From the NCBI GenBank assembly GCA_003456455.1, contig DMRV01000355.1, forward strand, positions 1-6,528: a stretch of 6,528 bases of DNA. Reading direction: 5' to 3'. Of the stretch, positions 5,751 through 6,528 are shown in pieces (position 1 is the stretch's first letter; each line of letters starts with the position of its first letter). This stretch comes from Flavobacteriales bacterium. Lineage in GTDB: Bacteria > Bacteroidota > Bacteroidia > UBA10329. The position numbers and the translations under genes were made by a program. The notes beneath the pieces were generated by a model, which was not told the origin of the DNA, ran no database searches, and worked only from the letters and a program-made list of their open reading frames with translations.

Positions 5751-6527
5751 TTAGAGTCCTTTAAGAACGGTTTTTATTACAGCATCATCCACATTATTCA
5801 AATACTGAACGCCAGTGTTTTTGTCAATGGCTGAGAACTTTAACCAAAAAGCATTTTCGGTTGTGGCTTCAGTAGAGAGTTTAAATGATTCTTCAGTGTA
5901 CTGTTCTATAAACAGAAACTTGCAGTTTGGGTTTATGGCTGAAATACGATTCATCATCGATTCAAAGTCTTTGAGCGTTTGCGCTGTAGGCAACTCAAAT
6001 TGCTTAGAAAACCCCTCGCGCCAGCGTTTTCGTTTGTCAAATTCGTTCAGTACAACGGTTACAAATAAGATTGGTTTTTGAGACTGTATGAGTTCGTTCC
6101 AACGGGCTACGCATCTACGCAGAAACTCCAAATCTGCATCTGAACTGGCAGGGTTTCGATGACCAAAAAGCCAGTCGTGATAACGTTCGTGACCAGCATC
6201 TAAACCATGCGGAATAAGTTGACTTTTGTCCAAGAAGGCTTCAAAATTGTCTGAAAGAATGTCTTCAATGATTTCGGGAGTGGTAAAGAGCCAATCGAAA
6301 GGGTAGGAGGCACGCTTGTTTTCTGTGACTTTTAGGTACCACGATGCGTTGCAATTTTGTCCTAATCCAACCTTATCATAATCGGTTGGTCCCAGCCAAT
6401 CTTTGATTTCGCACTGTACTTCAGCAGCTCGGTTCAAATAGGCGGTTTTCTCCACGATAGAACATGAAACAGGCTTACGTGCCAGCTTCAATACTTCGTG
6501 AATTCCTTTATTGATGAACGATTTCAT
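5751..6527 (-). CDS. DUF1796-family putative papain-like cysteine peptidase
   Basis: The predicted protein has 258 residues. The signature spans about residues 50-125: YDKVGLGQNC with candidate nucleophile Cys59, then RASYPFDWL at 72-80, and His-containing blocks at 107-125 (HGL, HERYHDWLFGHRN). This pattern fits DUF1796, proposed from fold comparison to be papain-like cysteine peptidases. Activity is not demonstrated for the family as far as I know. Members occur near glycan and surface-polysaccharide genes in various bacteria, but none is seen here. The first 48 residues are outside the core signature. The ATG at 6527 is one base from the window edge, so the true start could lie further upstream. 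It is first in the visible three-gene run with the zinc-ribbon protein and the membrane hydrolase. Confidence 0.75.
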   Translation of the reverse strand: MKSFINKGIHEVLKLARKPVSCSIVEKTAYLNRAAEVQCEIKDWLGPTDYDKVGLGQNCNASWYLKVTENKRASYPFDWLFTTPEIIEDILSDNFEAFLDKSQLIPHGLDAGHERYHDWLFGHRNPASSDADLEFLRRCVARWNELIQSQKPILFVTVVLNEFDKRKRWREGFSKQFELPTAQTLKDFESMMNRISAINPNCKFLFIEQYTEESFKLSTEATTENAFWLKFSAIDKNTGVQYLNNVDDAVIKTVLKGL

Positions 6528-6528
6528 T

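Noticed and set aside
1..6528. CRISPR array, tRNA or rRNA genes
   Set aside because: No regularly spaced repeats and no cloverleaf or rRNA-like stretches were seen while reading both strands.

Overview
The window looks like chromosomal DNA from a member of the Bacteroidota, most likely a Flavobacteriales-type lineage. Four observations point there: a secreted esterase ending in a type IX secretion (T9SS) sorting domain, a Bacteroidota-type promoter (TTG / TAnnTTTG), starts without clear Shine-Dalgarno sequences, and moderate-to-low GC. The organism call is inference; there is no rRNA or other marker in the window.

Layout. Positions 1-1031 (minus) hold a secreted PHB-depolymerase-like esterase whose 3' end runs off the window. 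Positions 1104-1835 and 1864-2724 (minus) hold two pseudouridine synthases, rluF and an RluA-family gene. Positions 2826-4205 (plus) hold the only plus-strand gene, a membrane-anchored SGNH/GDSL hydrolase with its own promoter. Positions 4253-4363 (minus) hold a decayed copy of the 5' end of the RluA-family gene. Positions 4372-6527 (minus) hold a compact three-gene run: a DUF1796 putative papain-like peptidase, a DUF2007/zinc-ribbon protein, and a YdjM-type membrane metal-dependent hydrolase. There is no gene-free stretch over 300 bases; the longest is 4206-4371.

Main discovery. The SGNH gene lies between two versions of the same gene start. The intact RluA-family gene and the remnant share a block of exactly 15 codons (2629-2673 and 4274-4318; 44 of 45 bases identical). 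Immediately upstream of the block the proteins stay homologous, but 5 of 6 shared residues use different codons. Inside the block all 14 shared residues use the same codons. Such an abrupt switch signals recombination rather than selection. The remnant starts 8 bases after the stop of the membrane hydrolase, where a native operon member would be. The simplest reading is that a membrane-hydrolase/rluA/rluF operon was split by a roughly 1.6 kb unit. That unit brought an SGNH gene, a promoter and a replacement rluA 5' end, leaving the displaced start behind. No integrase is present, so the mechanism is unresolved; paralogue decay plus gene conversion is the main alternative.

Functionally the genes do not form one pathway. 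rRNA modification (two pseudouridine synthases) sits beside envelope-linked hydrolases, an unassigned peptidase-like protein and an exported esterase.
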